Positions 1 through 10,247 of a stretch of DNA of 64,000 nt are shown one piece after another (positions within the stretch are counted from its first letter, which is position 1; each line of letters opens with the position of its first letter). The notes under the pieces were generated by a model. It did not search any database, had not been told where the DNA came from, and saw nothing but the letters and a program-made list of their open reading frames with translations. The stretch is from Juglans regia (taxonomy: Eukaryota; Streptophyta; Magnoliopsida; Fagales; Juglandaceae): assembly GCF_001411555.2 (NCBI RefSeq), contig NC_049903.1, positions 12,815,234-12,879,233 of the forward strand. The letters run 5' to 3'. A program made the position numbers and the translations under genes.

Positions 1-245
1 GAGAATGCTAGCAAAAATTATATCAAAACTGTGACTGTGGAGAAGACGATAAGGGCTTCGTGTGATGTGGCTATCACTCTTATTCACGCATATGGTAATC
101 TCATTCTTGTGTTTTGGATTCGTTTTTCCTTCAATCTTTTCAAACTTCGAACCCTTGATCAGTCAATAACGGGTTTGATATCTTATTCAAGGCTTAATGG
201 TTGAAAATAGTTACAGATCATCAGATGCTATAATTCTACAACCCT

Positions 246-291
246 TTGTGTGTGTGTGTGTGAGTGAGAGAGAGAGAGAGAGAGAGAGAGA
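246..291. repeat. Compound (TG)n-(GA)n microsatellite in SRG1-like intron 1
   Basis: A TG run passes directly into a GA run. On the minus strand this is a CT/CA tract beginning about ten bases after the exon 1 splice donor. The same compound tract follows the donor in the second copy (9802-9850), so it predates the duplication. Confidence 0.9.
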
Positions 292-301
292 TCAAACTGA
301 C

Positions 302-550
302 CTGGAAGAAACCCCATTCTTTGCTTGCGAAGTGCAATTTCTGCGACTCAAAATCCATAAAATCTGGGGAAAATAGGAGTTGCATGTCGATGACTGGGAT
401 TTGTGGAAAAGATGTGGAGTTGGTTATGAAGGGAGGGTCTTGATCGGGCCGTAGATAGCGCGGTGGCACTGCGTTTGGCGTGTTCTTTGCCAGCTCCTGA
501 ACACAGGGAACTGGGAGAGAGCTCCCAAACCTCGATTTTTCAGCTTCCAT
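302..550 (-). CDS. SRG1-like 2-oxoglutarate/Fe(II) dioxygenase, exon 1
   Basis: First exon of a 2OG-Fe(II) oxygenase of the plant SRG1/codeine-demethylase-like (DOXC) class. These are soluble enzymes that hydroxylate or demethylate specialised metabolites using 2-oxoglutarate and O2. The 83 codons start at an ATG (548-550) and cover the N-terminal DIOX_N domain: the SLPVPCVQELA start, the RYLRPDQDPP segment, PVIDMQLL, and the exon end EWGFFQ. The exon stops at a CAG|GTCAGT donor (intron from 301 leftward), and the CT-rich intron follows. Exons 2-4, including the Fe ligands, lie outside the window, so activity cannot be judged. The reading frame is clean here, unlike the copy at 9856-10104. 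The exact substrate cannot be predicted from this part. Family assignment is confident; gene functionality is unknown. Confidence 0.85.
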
Positions 551-1330
551 AGCTCTGAGATGGGAAGTCCAAAGGCAATTACAGAGCTTGAATTATACCT
601 ATTACAAAATGGCCACGGGCACCAGTAATGTATTACTGTCGAAACTTGTTTTATGCTTTGAATATGTACGTGTGTTTATATATATATATATATGGTCTAT
701 GTGTCTTATTCTATTATTATATTTTGTGTTAAAATTTTAAAAAATTAAAATAAGTAGACGAGAAGAAAACAAACCAAGGCCGCTAGGGAGAAAATATTGT
801 TCACGCATTCACGAACCCTACCCAGAAGGAAAGACAAATGGATGATAGTGGTCCCCGAGTCTCTATCTATAGCGCCTAACTTTGACTTTTGCTTTGATTA
901 TTGAACTGCTTAAATCAATTTGACTGGTATTTATCTATTTTTTTTTAAAGAAATCTTTTCCAGATCTTCTTTCACTATCTTTTCCAGATCATAAGGTCAA
1001 CGCTTATCAATTAGTCCTTTTTTTTTTGTGCTGTTTGTTTACAACCTATGTGTTTCTCGGATCATTCGATGAAATTTTGCATTGAACAATTCAATGATAT
1101 CTTATTCAAGGCTTAATGGTTTAAAATAGGTACAGATAATCAGATGTTATAATTCTACAAAATGGCCATGGGGACCAGTACTGTATTGCCGTCGAAACTT
1201 GTTTTATGCTTTGAATATGTGCGTGTGTTTGTATGCTCCATGTGCTTTATTCTATTATTTTCTGCCTAAGACTTTTTTTTTTCGGTTTTTGGATTCTTCC
1301 TGGTGCGGGTAACATGTTTGTATTTGTTTC
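551..1330. other. Duplicated upstream region of the SRG1-like cluster
   Basis: No intact gene. The stretch from about 560 to 660 matches the flank of the second exon 1 (about 10110-10230). The stretch from about 715 to 1080 matches 4045-4460, including a decayed copy of the candidate exon at 4126 whose ATG is gone and which carries indels. The stretch 1085-1330 matches the exon 1 flank of the second copy (9735 onward, then 14905-14995), but the exon itself is missing. This is a third, exon-less copy. Its end at about 1240 is an empty site for the Copia-2 insertion at 10248. Confidence 0.7.
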
Positions 1331-1810
1331 TATCATATTTAATTATCTTTCTTTTATGTATGTTGTTCTATTTATATTTATATATTTTGTTTCGAAGAAA
1401 AGCTTATAAAAATTTTGATGTTTAAATAGGGATTATTCTCTTTATAAAAAAATCTGGACCAACAAAAGTTGCTGCACTTTCAATTTTAAAAAGTTAAAAA
1501 TAGTAAGTATCTTTATTTTAAATATATTTTGTTGAGAACAAAAATTAAGAAAACTGCAAAAATAAAATAAATACGATTTTTTTTGTAATTTGTTTGGAGA
1601 ACTTGACATGAACAAGTCATTAATTTTGGCAAATATTGAATTTAAGAATTTTAACATATGCTAAATTAAATCTATTCTTTTTATTTCATGTGTATTTGTC
1701 ATCTTCTTATATTAATTTGTTGTGGTTTACATTATTATGTCTGTTAATTATTGTTGATTTAGATTACGAGTAATTACATACCATGTCTTATTGAACGTAG
1801 GAATCGATCA
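1331..1810. other. AT-rich intergenic sequence
   Basis: About 480 bases of AT-rich DNA with poly-A/T runs. I see no gene, no coding similarity and no repeat boundary on either strand. Confidence 0.6.
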
Positions 1811-1984
1811 AGAGTAATACTACATACAGTCGTGGAATGTGCAAGCGTCGTGCAATCGATTTGAAAAAGAATGATGTTTAATATTAAAAAATTAATTTTT
1901 TTATGTGAGTCTTGTATTTATTCAATTTTTTTTTTAAATAATTGTGCGATGCTTGCAAATTTACAACTGCAAGTATTATTTTTC
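1811..1984. mobile_element. MITE with long terminal inverted repeats (hAT-like)
   Basis: A 174-bp element whose ends form an imperfect inverted repeat of roughly 45 bases. The left arm reads through AATACT, CAGTCGTGG and TGTGCAAGCGTCG. The right arm, read on the other strand, gives AATACT, CAGTTGTAA and TTTGCAAGCATCG. It is flanked on both sides by ATCGATCA (1803-1810 and 1985-1992), an 8-bp direct repeat that fits hAT target duplication. Part of that motif is palindromic, so the TSD call is slightly uncertain. The AT-rich centre resembles remnants near 3205-3345 and 3817-3930. Confidence 0.6.
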
Positions 1985-2746
1985 ATCGATCAATATGTTT
2001 GTTCCATTTTGAGTGTGCTGTTGGATTCGAGTTTCACATTAAACAGTGGTCATTGATTCGTTTCATTCTACTTGTGTGTCACTCTATCTACCTGTTAGAG
2101 GAATCGTTTTCTTGATTGAGATAATGATAAGTGGTAAGATTATATTGAAAGATCAAAAACATTTCTTTCGACCTACAATAAGATATAATATTTTCATAAT
2201 TAATTTTCTTTTTAAATTTCAAAGGTCATGGAGAACAATCAGCCAAAAAAAAAAAAAAAATTCATATAGAGACTTGCCAGAATCTAAAAAAGAAGAGTTA
2301 CGTTGAAAAAGAAGAGAAATATATATTCAACAAAAAGCATCAAAACGTAGTTCTTTTCAATTGGAGGATTCGGTTTCGTTTGAGAAATGACATTTTTCAT
2401 TTTATGTTTTGTCATCCTTAATTACATAAATTTTGAACGGTATTCATTTTTAGATGATTGACACATGAAATCATTTAAATTGTGTCATATCCGTAAATGT
2501 GATAGGGGATGATAAGATTTAGAACAAAGAATAACATTGCTCGTTTGTATTGATCACTTCAATTTGTTTTTAGGAAACAAATGGTTGTGATTTACAGTAG
2601 AATTACAAGGTTTCGTTGGTCCCACTTTGGCAAAAGCTAAACTAGAAGAGCCACTGGGAATTATTTCTTTTAGTGACTGAGGTTTTTAAAGCAAGCAAGC
2701 TCAAAGGCTAGCTAGCGCTGTGATAAAGAGCTTGCATTTTCCGCAC
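1985..2746. other. AT-rich region 3' of the dioxygenase pseudogene
   Basis: About 760 bases lying downstream of the last exon of the minus-strand dioxygenase copy. I see no coding sequence. A poly-A run occurs near 2245-2260. It probably contains the former 3' UTR, but no polyadenylation signal can be assigned with confidence. Confidence 0.5.
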
Positions 2747-2994
2747 TCATTTATGGATCTTCATAGCATCAACGTATGACTTCCCATCGAGTTTCCGTGA
2801 GAAAAGACCCTTCAAGTAATCTGCAACTCTTATTCTTTTGAATATGCCGGTGACTCTGTATTGAAAAGGCTTGGTGCCGGACCAAAATCTCCTTCCAGCC
2901 TTGGGCTTAAAAATGTGGCTATCGACAGCCTCTCCTTGTCTGAGTTCACAGTCGCACGATGCTCGATGCTACGGTAGATACCATTCGTCACAAT
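2747..2994 (-). pseudogene. SRG1-like dioxygenase pseudogene, terminal exon
   Basis: Last exon of a 2OG-Fe(II) oxygenase. It begins after a GGCAG acceptor, with the [14 protein letters not shown] segment that carries the distal Fe-binding His, followed by the RLS (RxS) motif that binds 2-oxoglutarate, and IATFLSP. It is frame-compatible for about 50 codons. A one-base deletion near 2840-2846 then shifts the frame into a TAA at 2830-2832. After the shift the family's VADYLKGLF-like tail is still readable in another frame up to a TGA at 2747-2749. It is colinear with the damaged exon 2 at 3395-3661 and exon 1 at 9856-10104, and with them forms one decayed gene. The intact counterpart for comparison is the terminal exon at 62391-62660. 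Confidence 0.8.
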
Positions 2995-3394
2995 CTGCCA
3001 AAGCATTCATGCATGGGAATTGACCAACAACTGAAAACTAGAATCAAACACTTTATACATTGGGGGAGAGGAGTCGAAGGGTCTTGTGCCATCTGGTCAC
3101 AAGTCATTGGCAAATAGTTGATTTGATACTTTAGAGTAAAATTTGAACAATTTATGATAGCCTCAAAGTCCAAAATGGTATATTACATTAAATAAAAAAT
3201 ATTAGATATAATTTTAAAGTGTGTAAGTACGTTTACTGATTTTGAAAAAAATTAAGCTAACCATTAAAAGAATGATTTTTTTATATCAGTCTCATTTCAA
3301 CATTTAAAAAAAAAAAAAAAAAGGGAGCGTGAGCACGTAAATAGAATTTCTATTTTAATCATGCGAGCATGTGAGTGAAGAACAGTGATGAGAC
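2995..3394. other. Site of the missing dioxygenase exon 3; MITE remnant
   Basis: In this gene family exon 3 (about 330 bp), with the HxD iron-binding motif, should lie between exons 2 and 4. I find no such coding sequence on the minus strand here. The stretch from about 3205 to 3345 instead resembles the AT-rich MITE at 1811-1984 (GTGTGTAAG-like arm, then a centre of the ATGATTTTTTTATAT type) and ends in a long A run. Deletion or replacement of exon 3 is the simplest reading. Confidence 0.55.
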
Positions 3395-3661
3395 CTGAGT
3401 GGGAGGGGAAGGCGAGGGAACAAGTCGGGCTTCCTCAAATAGGCGGGAAGGGTGATAAGGCTGAACATGTCATTGTCACCCCAGTCCAGCTTTTGCTCCT
3501 CCGAAACAACAAAGCCTTGTCCAAGGACCAAAGCCCTCAAACTCTCCTTCTCATTCACCTTGCCAATACCTCTTTTTCTCTTCCATTTCCATATTAAATA
3601 GTTCTTGAATGTCAGATTTCACCTTCTGCAATAATGAACTGCTCACTCCATGATTTATTAA
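3395..3661 (-). pseudogene. SRG1-like dioxygenase pseudogene, exon 2
   Basis: Second exon of the same decayed gene. A TTTTACAG acceptor precedes 3661 and the coding starts LINHGVSSSLLQKV, continuing through [15 protein letters not shown]. This is the expected continuation of exon 1's WGFFQ in the same phase. An in-frame TGA at 3551-3553 and a frameshift shortly after it (about 3515-3525) interrupt the frame. Downstream the family hallmark [11 protein letters not shown] and [14 protein letters not shown] are readable, and the exon ends at a CAG|GTCTCA donor (3395). The length, 267 bp, is normal for this exon. The gene cannot make a full product. Confidence 0.85.
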
Positions 3662-4125
3662 CTGTAAAATAATTTCCAAATTAAAATTTCCTCATAAATA
3701 AATATTAAAAACAAAATTTTGTATGATTTGTTTTAAAACAAATAATTAAAACAAAACATATCCCTTCATTTTATGGGTGATTACTCAAATCGGCGTTGAC
3801 ACACTTATAAAATTAGAATAATGCTAAATATAGTTGTAAGATGGTGTATTCTATTTAGAGAAACAGTAAGAGTTATCATTAAAAAGTAAGATTTTTTATA
3901 TGACTTATAGATTTATTTTTTTTAAATTAATTAAGGTTTCGTTTGGTTACATAGATGAAATGAGATGAAATGAGAAGAGAGTTGAAATTGGAATAAAATA
4001 TTATTAAAATGTAAATTTTTAGTATAATTTTATTTTAAAATTTTAAAAATTAAATTATTTATTATATTTTATATTAAAATTTAAAAAAATTAAAATAAGT
4101 AGACGAAATGAGACGAGAACAAACC
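3662..4125. other. Intronic AT-rich DNA with MITE-like repeats
   Basis: This lies in intron 1 of the minus-strand pseudogene. From about 3817 there is a partial relative of the MITE at 1811. From about 3934 to 4125 there is a second MITE-like unit, with repeated GATGAAATGAGATG-type sequence at its left end, GACGAAATGAGACGAG at its right end and GGTTTCG / GGTTTGT at its extreme ends. The terminal repeats are weak, so the class is unknown. Its right half recurs at about 715-770. Confidence 0.4.
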
Positions 4126-4291
4126 ATGGCTGCTAGGGAGAAAATATTGTTCACGCATTCAGCCTCGGCCCTCGGGCCCTACCTAGAAGGAAAGGATAAA
4201 TGGATAGAGGTCCCCGAGTCTCTCTCTATCGCTCCTAACTTTGACTTTGACTTTTGCTTTGATTATTCAGCTGCTTCAATCAATTTTACTG
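4126..4291 (+). pseudogene. Uncharacterised candidate first exon
   Basis: An ATG in a good plant context (AACCATGGCT) opens 55 codons running MAAREKILFTHSASALG to SAASINFTG and ending at a possible donor (CTG|GTATTTATC). I do not recognise the protein. The sequence lies on the plus strand inside intron 1 of the minus-strand dioxygenase pseudogene. A second copy at about 770-940 has lost the ATG and carries indels, so the pair is not conserved as coding sequence. It may be a captured exon, an unrelated gene start, or chance. No downstream exon can be pointed to, because the Copia-1 insertion begins 240 bp further on. Confidence 0.25.
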
Positions 4292-4528
4292 GTATTTATC
4301 TTTTTTCTTTAAAGAAATATTTTCCAGATCTTCTTTCACTATCTTTTCGAGATCATAAGTCCAACGCTTATCAATTAGTCCTTTTTTTTTTTTTTTTTTG
4401 TTGCAGTCTGTTTACAACCTATGTGTTTCTCGGACCATTCGATGAAATTTTGCATTGAACAATTCAATGATTAAGAAAGATGCTCTAAAACATATATGAC
4501 TACGGTTTGATATCTTATTCATGCATAT

Positions 4529-4842
4529 TGTTGGAATATACAAACTTAAATTGAAGCTTTGGAGTTGAAGTCAAGGAAAGCTAAACAGAAAAGATCAACA
4601 GACATTTCCAAATGACAGTAAAATTAAATCCAAATGAAAATGAGATAAATTAGTTAGAGTACCAAGTAAATTTCTTCTGTAAAGTCAAGTTAGTTAGCAT
4701 AGGTGTCTATAAATAGAAATGATGTAAATGTATTATTCATTCAATTCTAGTTAATGACAGATTCAAATTGAATTTGCTTTCAATCTTTCTTTTACATTTC
4801 GAGTTCTCTGTTTTTTCATTCTTGAAGTTACAGAATTTTACA
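4529..4842 (+). repeat. Copia-1 5' LTR
   Basis: This 314-bp LTR runs from TGTTGGAATATAC to GAATTTTACA. A TATA box (TATAAATA, 4708-4715) marks the promoter and so the U3/R boundary region. It is paired with 9326-9646. Confidence 0.93.
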
Positions 4843-4918
4843 TGGTATCATCGTCCATAAACATTCCGCTACCTTCTTGATTTTTTTTTACAATTCTTGT
4901 TTTCTTTCTTCTGCTTCG

Positions 4919-7900
4919 ATGGCAGAATCCTCTAATAATTCTTCTGAAAATTCTTCTCCTCCTTTGGGGAATCCATCTGATGATTCCTCAAGTTACTACT
5001 ACTTGCATCCATCTGATAATCCTGGAGCTCTTCTTGTATCTGAAATTTTTTTTTATGACAATTATGTGGCTTGGAGTCGGTCCATCACAATTGCTCTCAC
5101 AGTCAAGAACAAAGTTGCCTTCATCGATGGGAGTTTGCCTCAATCTAGTTCTACTAATTCTCGACTTAAGATTGCTTGGTTGCGAGCCAACAATCTTGTG
5201 CTTTCTTGGCTAATGAATTCCATTGCAAAGGAGATTCGAGGTAGTCTTCTTTATTTCAATAGTGCTGCTGACATTTGGAATGAATTAAAGATTCGATACC
5301 TGCGTAGTGATGGTCCAAGAGTATTTTCCTTAGAAAAAACCTTAAGTTCTATTTCTTAGGGCTCAAATTCAGTCACTGAGTATTTTAGTGCTTTCAAAGC
5401 ACTATGGGATGAATATATTAGTTATCGTCCCCTTCCAACTTGTAATTGTGGATTTTTGGAAAAGTGTACCTGTGCAGTGTTGAAGAACCTTGCTAATCAA
5501 CAACAAGCTGACTATATCATGAAATTCTTGATTGGTCTGCATGATTCTTTTTCAGCAATTCGAAGCCAACTGTTGCTTCTTTCTCCATTACCATCAATGG
5601 GCAAAGTTTTCTCTTTATTGATACAAGAAGAGAGCCAATGTTCCTTAACTAATGCAGTGCATATCCCCCTTGATTCTCATGCTATGGCTGCTGCACAACC
5701 ATCTACACAAACTTATTCAAATGCTGTTAAGTTCAGCAAAGTCAAAGGCAAATCAGATGTCATCTGTTCCCATTGTGGATTCTTTGGACATCTTGTAGAT
5801 AAGTGTTTCCAGTTTATAGGTTATCCACCAGGATGGAAAGGGCCTCGAGGAAAGAGAATTAATTCTACACGATTGCCCAATGCAAACATTGCATCTTCTA
5901 TGGAGCAAAACTTAAACAACCTAACTATGTTTTTTTTCTCTAGAGCAAATACAGAATTTGATCACTCTTGCAAATAGCCTATCTACTTCTTCTATCAATC
6001 TTAATCCTGTAGTTAACACTACCTCTACATCAGGTAATAACTCCATCCTTTGTTTAGCTAATGCCTCCCTAAATCACATCTCTTCTTGGATACTAGATAC
6101 TGGAGCAACAGGTCACATGATCTATTCTCCTCATCTGTTCACATCCATAAAAATCCCAAACAAACCCTCTTCAGTCCATTTACCAAATTGTCATTCAGTT
6201 CCCATCAGTTTTACTAGTACTATTAAAGTCTCCCCTGATTTAATTTTACACAATGCTCTTTATGTTCCCTCTTTTCATGTCAATCTCATTTCTGCTTCTA
6301 GGTTGACTAAAGAAAATTCTGTTGCCTTGTTTTTCTTTCAATCTAAATGTGTATTGCAGGAGCTCAGCAAATGGAGGATGATTGGGCTTGCTGAAGTCAG
6401 AAATGGTCTATACCACCTCATCAATTTTTCTACTGCTACACAGAAGGAAATTCCTGATTCCAATAGCTCTTTCTTTTCTAACACATCTACCATTAGTCCT
6501 AACATGTGGCGTTCTCGGTTGGGACATTTATCTTCTGCCAAACTAAAACTCATTAGTTCTATTGATTCTTTTGTAAAAATATCTCACAAACATGTTTGTG
6601 AGATCTGTCCTCTAGCAAAACAAAAGAAACTGTCATTTCCTATATCACAAAGCAATTCCAATAAAACTTTTCAATTTGTACATTGTGACATTTGGGGTCT
6701 ATTCTTCACTATCTCTCATTCTGGCTATAAATTCTTTCTTACCATTGTGGATGATCATACACGTTTTACTTGGCTCTTTCTTATGAAAGCAAAATTAGAA
6801 ACTCGAGTTTTACTAGCCAACTTCATTGCATATGCTCAAACTCAGTTTGATACTCAAATACAAACATTTAGAACAGACAATGCGAAGAATTCAATATGCC
6901 TTCTTTTTATCAAGAAAATGGTATAATACATCAGCTATCTTGTGTAGAAACTCTTGAGCAAAATGGTAGAGTTAAAAGAAAGCATCAGTATTTGCTAAAT
7001 GTTGCTAGAGCTCTCCTTTTTCAATCTAAACTGCCTTTAACATACTGGACTGAGTGTGTATTGACAGCAACACATCTCATAAATCGAACACCCTCATCTG
7101 TGCTAGATAATAACACACCATATGCTCTCTTTTTTCACAAATCTCCTGCATATAACTATCTTAAAGCCTTTGGTTGTTTGTGTTTTGCCAGCACAATCCA
7201 TACCAGTCGAAGTAAATTTCATCCAAGAGCCTCAAAATGCTTGTTTCTTGGTTACCCACCAAATATCAAGGGATATAAAGTGCTTGATTTCCTTACTCTT
7301 AAAATCTTTGTTTCCAGAAATGTCATATTTCATGAGAATGTTTTTCCTTCTATTCCAAACTCTACTCACACACCTTTTGTCTTTCCTGATTTTTCTCCAA
7401 TTCATGACTTCACAGTACCTATTACTCCACCAAATCCATATTCTGCAATTCCAGAACCTACTACTTCACAGAATCAATTTTCTAAAGTTCCAGAATCTAT
7501 AACTTCACAAAATCCTTCTTCTGCCATTCCAACACCTGTTACTTCACATATTAATCCTGAAAATGTAAGCCTTCGAAGATCTGAAAGAATAAGGAATCCT
7601 CCTTCATATTTGCAACATTTTCATTGTGGTAATATGGCTCAATCTACTTCAACATCTCAAGAATCTTCCAGCTGCTGCATTCCTTCTTCTGGTAAGCCAT
7701 ACCCTCTTGCTCATTTCCTTTCAACACATAAATTGTCACCTAGACATGCAGCCTTTACTTCGCCTTTGTCATCTACTTTTGAGCCTAAGACATTCAAACA
7801 AGCCAATTCTTATCCACATTGGCAAGCAGCCATGTTAAATGAGATCAAAGCTCTTGAATTAAATAAAACATGGGAACTTGCAATATTACCTCGAAATAAG

Positions 7901-9318
7901 ATTGCAATTGGATATAAGTGGGTATATCGTGTTAAATTCAAAGTTGATGGCACAATTGATAGATACAAGGCTAGATTAGTAGCAAAAGGCTACACCCAAC
8001 AAGAAGGCCTTGATTATTTTGACACATTCTCACCTGTAGCTAAAATGACAACAGTGAAAACATTGTTATCCATTGCTGCCATTAAGAATTGGCATTTACA
8101 TCAACTTGATGTAAACAATGCTTTTCTTCATGGAGATTTAAATGAAGAGGTGTATATGCAACTACCACCAGGGTATTCTTCACCAACTGATCCGAGAGTT
8201 TGCAAATTCAAAAAGAGCCTATATGGTCTAAAGCAGGCCTCAAGACAATGGTTTTCCAAATTGTCATCTTCTCTACTTCAATTTGGTTTTATTCAAGGGA
8301 AGTCTGATTCCTCTTTATTCATCAAGCATAATTCAAACAGTTTTATAGCACTCTTGATTTATGTTGATGATGTGATTCTTGCTTCTAATAATCTTGATGA
8401 TATAGTCATTGTCAAAAGGTTCTTACATGACTCTTTCACTATCAAAGACTTGGGAGAACTAAAGTATTTTTTGGGGATAGAAGTGGCTCGATCAACCAAA
8501 GGCATGACTTTATGCCAACGTAAATATGCCTTAGATATTTTGCAAGATAGTGGTTTTTCAGGTTGTAAACCTGTGGCATTTCCTATGGAGTCTACACTAA
8601 AGCTGAATGCAAATGACTCATCTCCTCCTTTGACAGATCCTGCACAATACAGAAGATTAGTGGGCAGATTATTGTACCTCACTATAACTAGACCTGACCT
8701 ATCCTACTCAATACAAGCACTAAGCCAGTTCATGGCTAATCCTAGTAGTAATCATCTTCAGCTGCTGAAAGGGTCCTCAGGTATATCAAAGCAACACCAA
8801 GCCAAGGTCTTTTTCTGTCTGCACATTCCCCTCTTCATCTGAAAGCCTACTCAGATAGTGATTGGGGTGGTTGTATTGACACCAGAAAGAGTATTACTGG
8901 CTTCACAGTGTTTCTTGGTGACTCTCTTATATCATGGAAATCAAAGAAACAGCCAACAGTTAGTTGATCCTCAGCTGAGTCTGAATATAGAGCTCTAGCC
9001 TCTACCACATGTGAACTACAATGGTTGATCTACTTGCTAGCTAACTTAAAAGTCCCTTATCCACAGGCTATTTTGCTTTATACAGACAGCAAACCAGCTT
9101 CTGATATTACATCAAACCTTGTCCAACATGAAAGAACAAAGCACATCCAACTAGACTGCCATTTGGTCCGAGAAAAATTGAAAGAAGGTTTGATCAAGAT
9201 CATTCACATTCCATCCAAAGATCAACTGGCAGACATTCTAACTAAATCACTTGGTTCCCTCAGTTTCCATCATCTGATCCGCAAGATGGGAATGATCAAT
9301 ACACATTCCCATCTTTAG
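4919..9318 (+). pseudogene. Copia-1 gag-pol polyprotein (disabled)
   Basis: Gag starts at the ATG 4919 (MAESSNNSSENS) with the Copia N-terminal gag domain and a CSHCGFFGHLVDKC zinc knuckle near 5770. Protease has the active-site DTGATGHM (about 6095). Then come the GAG pre-integrase HxxxC segment and an integrase core with FVHCDIWG and a DNA-binding C-terminus (KAFGCLCF). Reverse transcriptase (about 7890-8400) has LIYVDDVIL, and RNase H ends near 9318. Damage: an in-frame TAG at 5357-5359, a one-base gain in the T run near 5930-5940, a one-base loss near 6885 in integrase, a frameshift near 8765, and a TGA at 8965-8967 in RNase H. The expected VERK motif after the integrase glutamate reads VKRK. 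No functional polyprotein is possible; the longest intact block is IN-RT (6896-8842). Confidence 0.92.
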
Positions 9319-9325
9319 GGGGGGG

Positions 9326-9646
9326 TGTTGGAATATACAAACTCAAATTGAAGTTTTGGAGTTGAAGTCAAGGGAAGCTAAACGTAAACGATCAACAGAC
9401 ATTTCCAAATGACAGTGAAATTAAATCCCATTGAAAATGAGATAAATTAGTTAGGGTGCCATGTAAATTTCTTCTGTAAAGTCAAGTTAGTTAGCATAGG
9501 TGTCTATAAATAGAAATGATGTAAATGTATTATTCATTCAATTCTAGTTAATGACAGATTCACATTGAATTTGCTTTCAATCTTTCTTTTACATTTCAAG
9601 TTCTCTGTTTTCTCATTCTTGAAGTTACAGAATTTTAAATTTTACA
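9326..9646 (+). repeat. Copia-1 3' LTR
   Basis: This 321-bp LTR starts directly after a run of G's (the polypurine tract) and ends TTTTACA before the CATAT target repeat. Its TATA box is at 9505-9512. Compared with the 5' LTR it has a small insertion near its end (an extra AAATTTT) plus scattered substitutions. Confidence 0.93.
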
Positions 9647-9801
9647 CATATGATAATCTCATTCTTGTGTTTTGGATTCATTTTTTTTTCAATCTTTTCA
9701 AACTTTGAACCCTTGATCAGTCAATATCGGGTTTGATATCTTATTCAAGGCTTAATGGTTGAAAATAGTTACAAATCATCAGATGTTATAATTCTACAAC
9801 T

Positions 9802-9850
9802 CTGTGTGTGTGTGTGTGAGAGAGAGATAGAGAGAAAGAGAGAGAGAGAG
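9802..9850. repeat. Compound (TG)n-(GA)n microsatellite, second copy
   Basis: TG repeats pass into interrupted GA repeats directly beside the exon 1 donor at 9855/9856, matching the tract at 246-291. Confidence 0.85.
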
Positions 9851-9855
9851 CTGAC

Positions 9856-10104
9856 CTGGAAGAAACCCCATTCTTTGCTTGCGAAATGCAATTTCTGCAA
9901 CTTAGAGTCCATAAAGTCTGGGGAAAATAGGAGTTGCATGTCGATGACTGGGAGTTGTGGAAAAGATGTGGAGTTGGACATGAAGGGAGGGTCTTGATCG
10001 GGCCGTAGATAGCGCAGTGGCACTGCATTTGGCATGTCCTTTGCTAGCTCCTGAACACAGGGAACTGGGAGAGAGCTCCCTAACCTTGTCTTTTCAGCTT
10101 CCAA
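9856..10104 (-). pseudogene. SRG1-like dioxygenase pseudogene, exon 1 (start codon lost)
   Basis: Second copy of the DIOX_N exon, 83 codons with an uninterrupted frame. It runs from EAEKTRLGSSLPVPCVQ through RYLRPDQDPPF and PVIDMQLL to EWGFFQ, then a CAG|GTCAGC donor. The first codon is TTG (10102-10104), where the sister copy at 548-550 has ATG. A 4-base insertion (GCTA-type duplication) lies immediately upstream, and no nearby in-frame ATG replaces it. Together with the damaged exon 2, absent exon 3 and frameshifted exon 4 this is a dead gene split by the Copia-1 insertion. Its putative promoter region is also cut, 144 bp upstream, by Copia-2. Confidence 0.85.
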
Positions 10105-10247
10105 AGCTAGCTCTGAGATGGGAAGTCCAAAGGCAATTACAGAGCTTGAATTATACCTATTACAAAATGGCCATGGGGACCAGTACTGTATTGCTGTCGA
10201 AACTTGTTTTATGCTTTGAATATGTGTGTGCTTGTATGCTCTATCTG

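Larger units (their letters stand above)
4529..9646 (+). mobile_element. Ty1/Copia LTR retrotransposon (Copia-1), complete but decayed
   Basis: A 5118-bp element bounded by TG...CA LTRs and a perfect 5-bp target duplication, CATAT (4524-4528 and 9647-9651). Order: 5' LTR, primer site TGGTATCATCG at 4843 (initiator tRNA-Met type), gag, protease, integrase, reverse transcriptase, RNase H, G-rich polypurine tract (about 9312-9325), 3' LTR. The domain order PR-IN-RT-RH defines Copia. It inserted into intron 1 of the dioxygenase copy, in the same orientation-independent sequence whose uninterrupted version is at about 75-110. LTRs differ at roughly 5% of sites by eye. Confidence 0.95.

Noticed and set aside
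2988..3173. 61-codon minus-strand frame as a possible missing dioxygenase exon 3
   Set aside because: It contains no HxD or other 2OG-oxygenase motif and overlaps the acceptor side of the terminal exon; it reads as intron.
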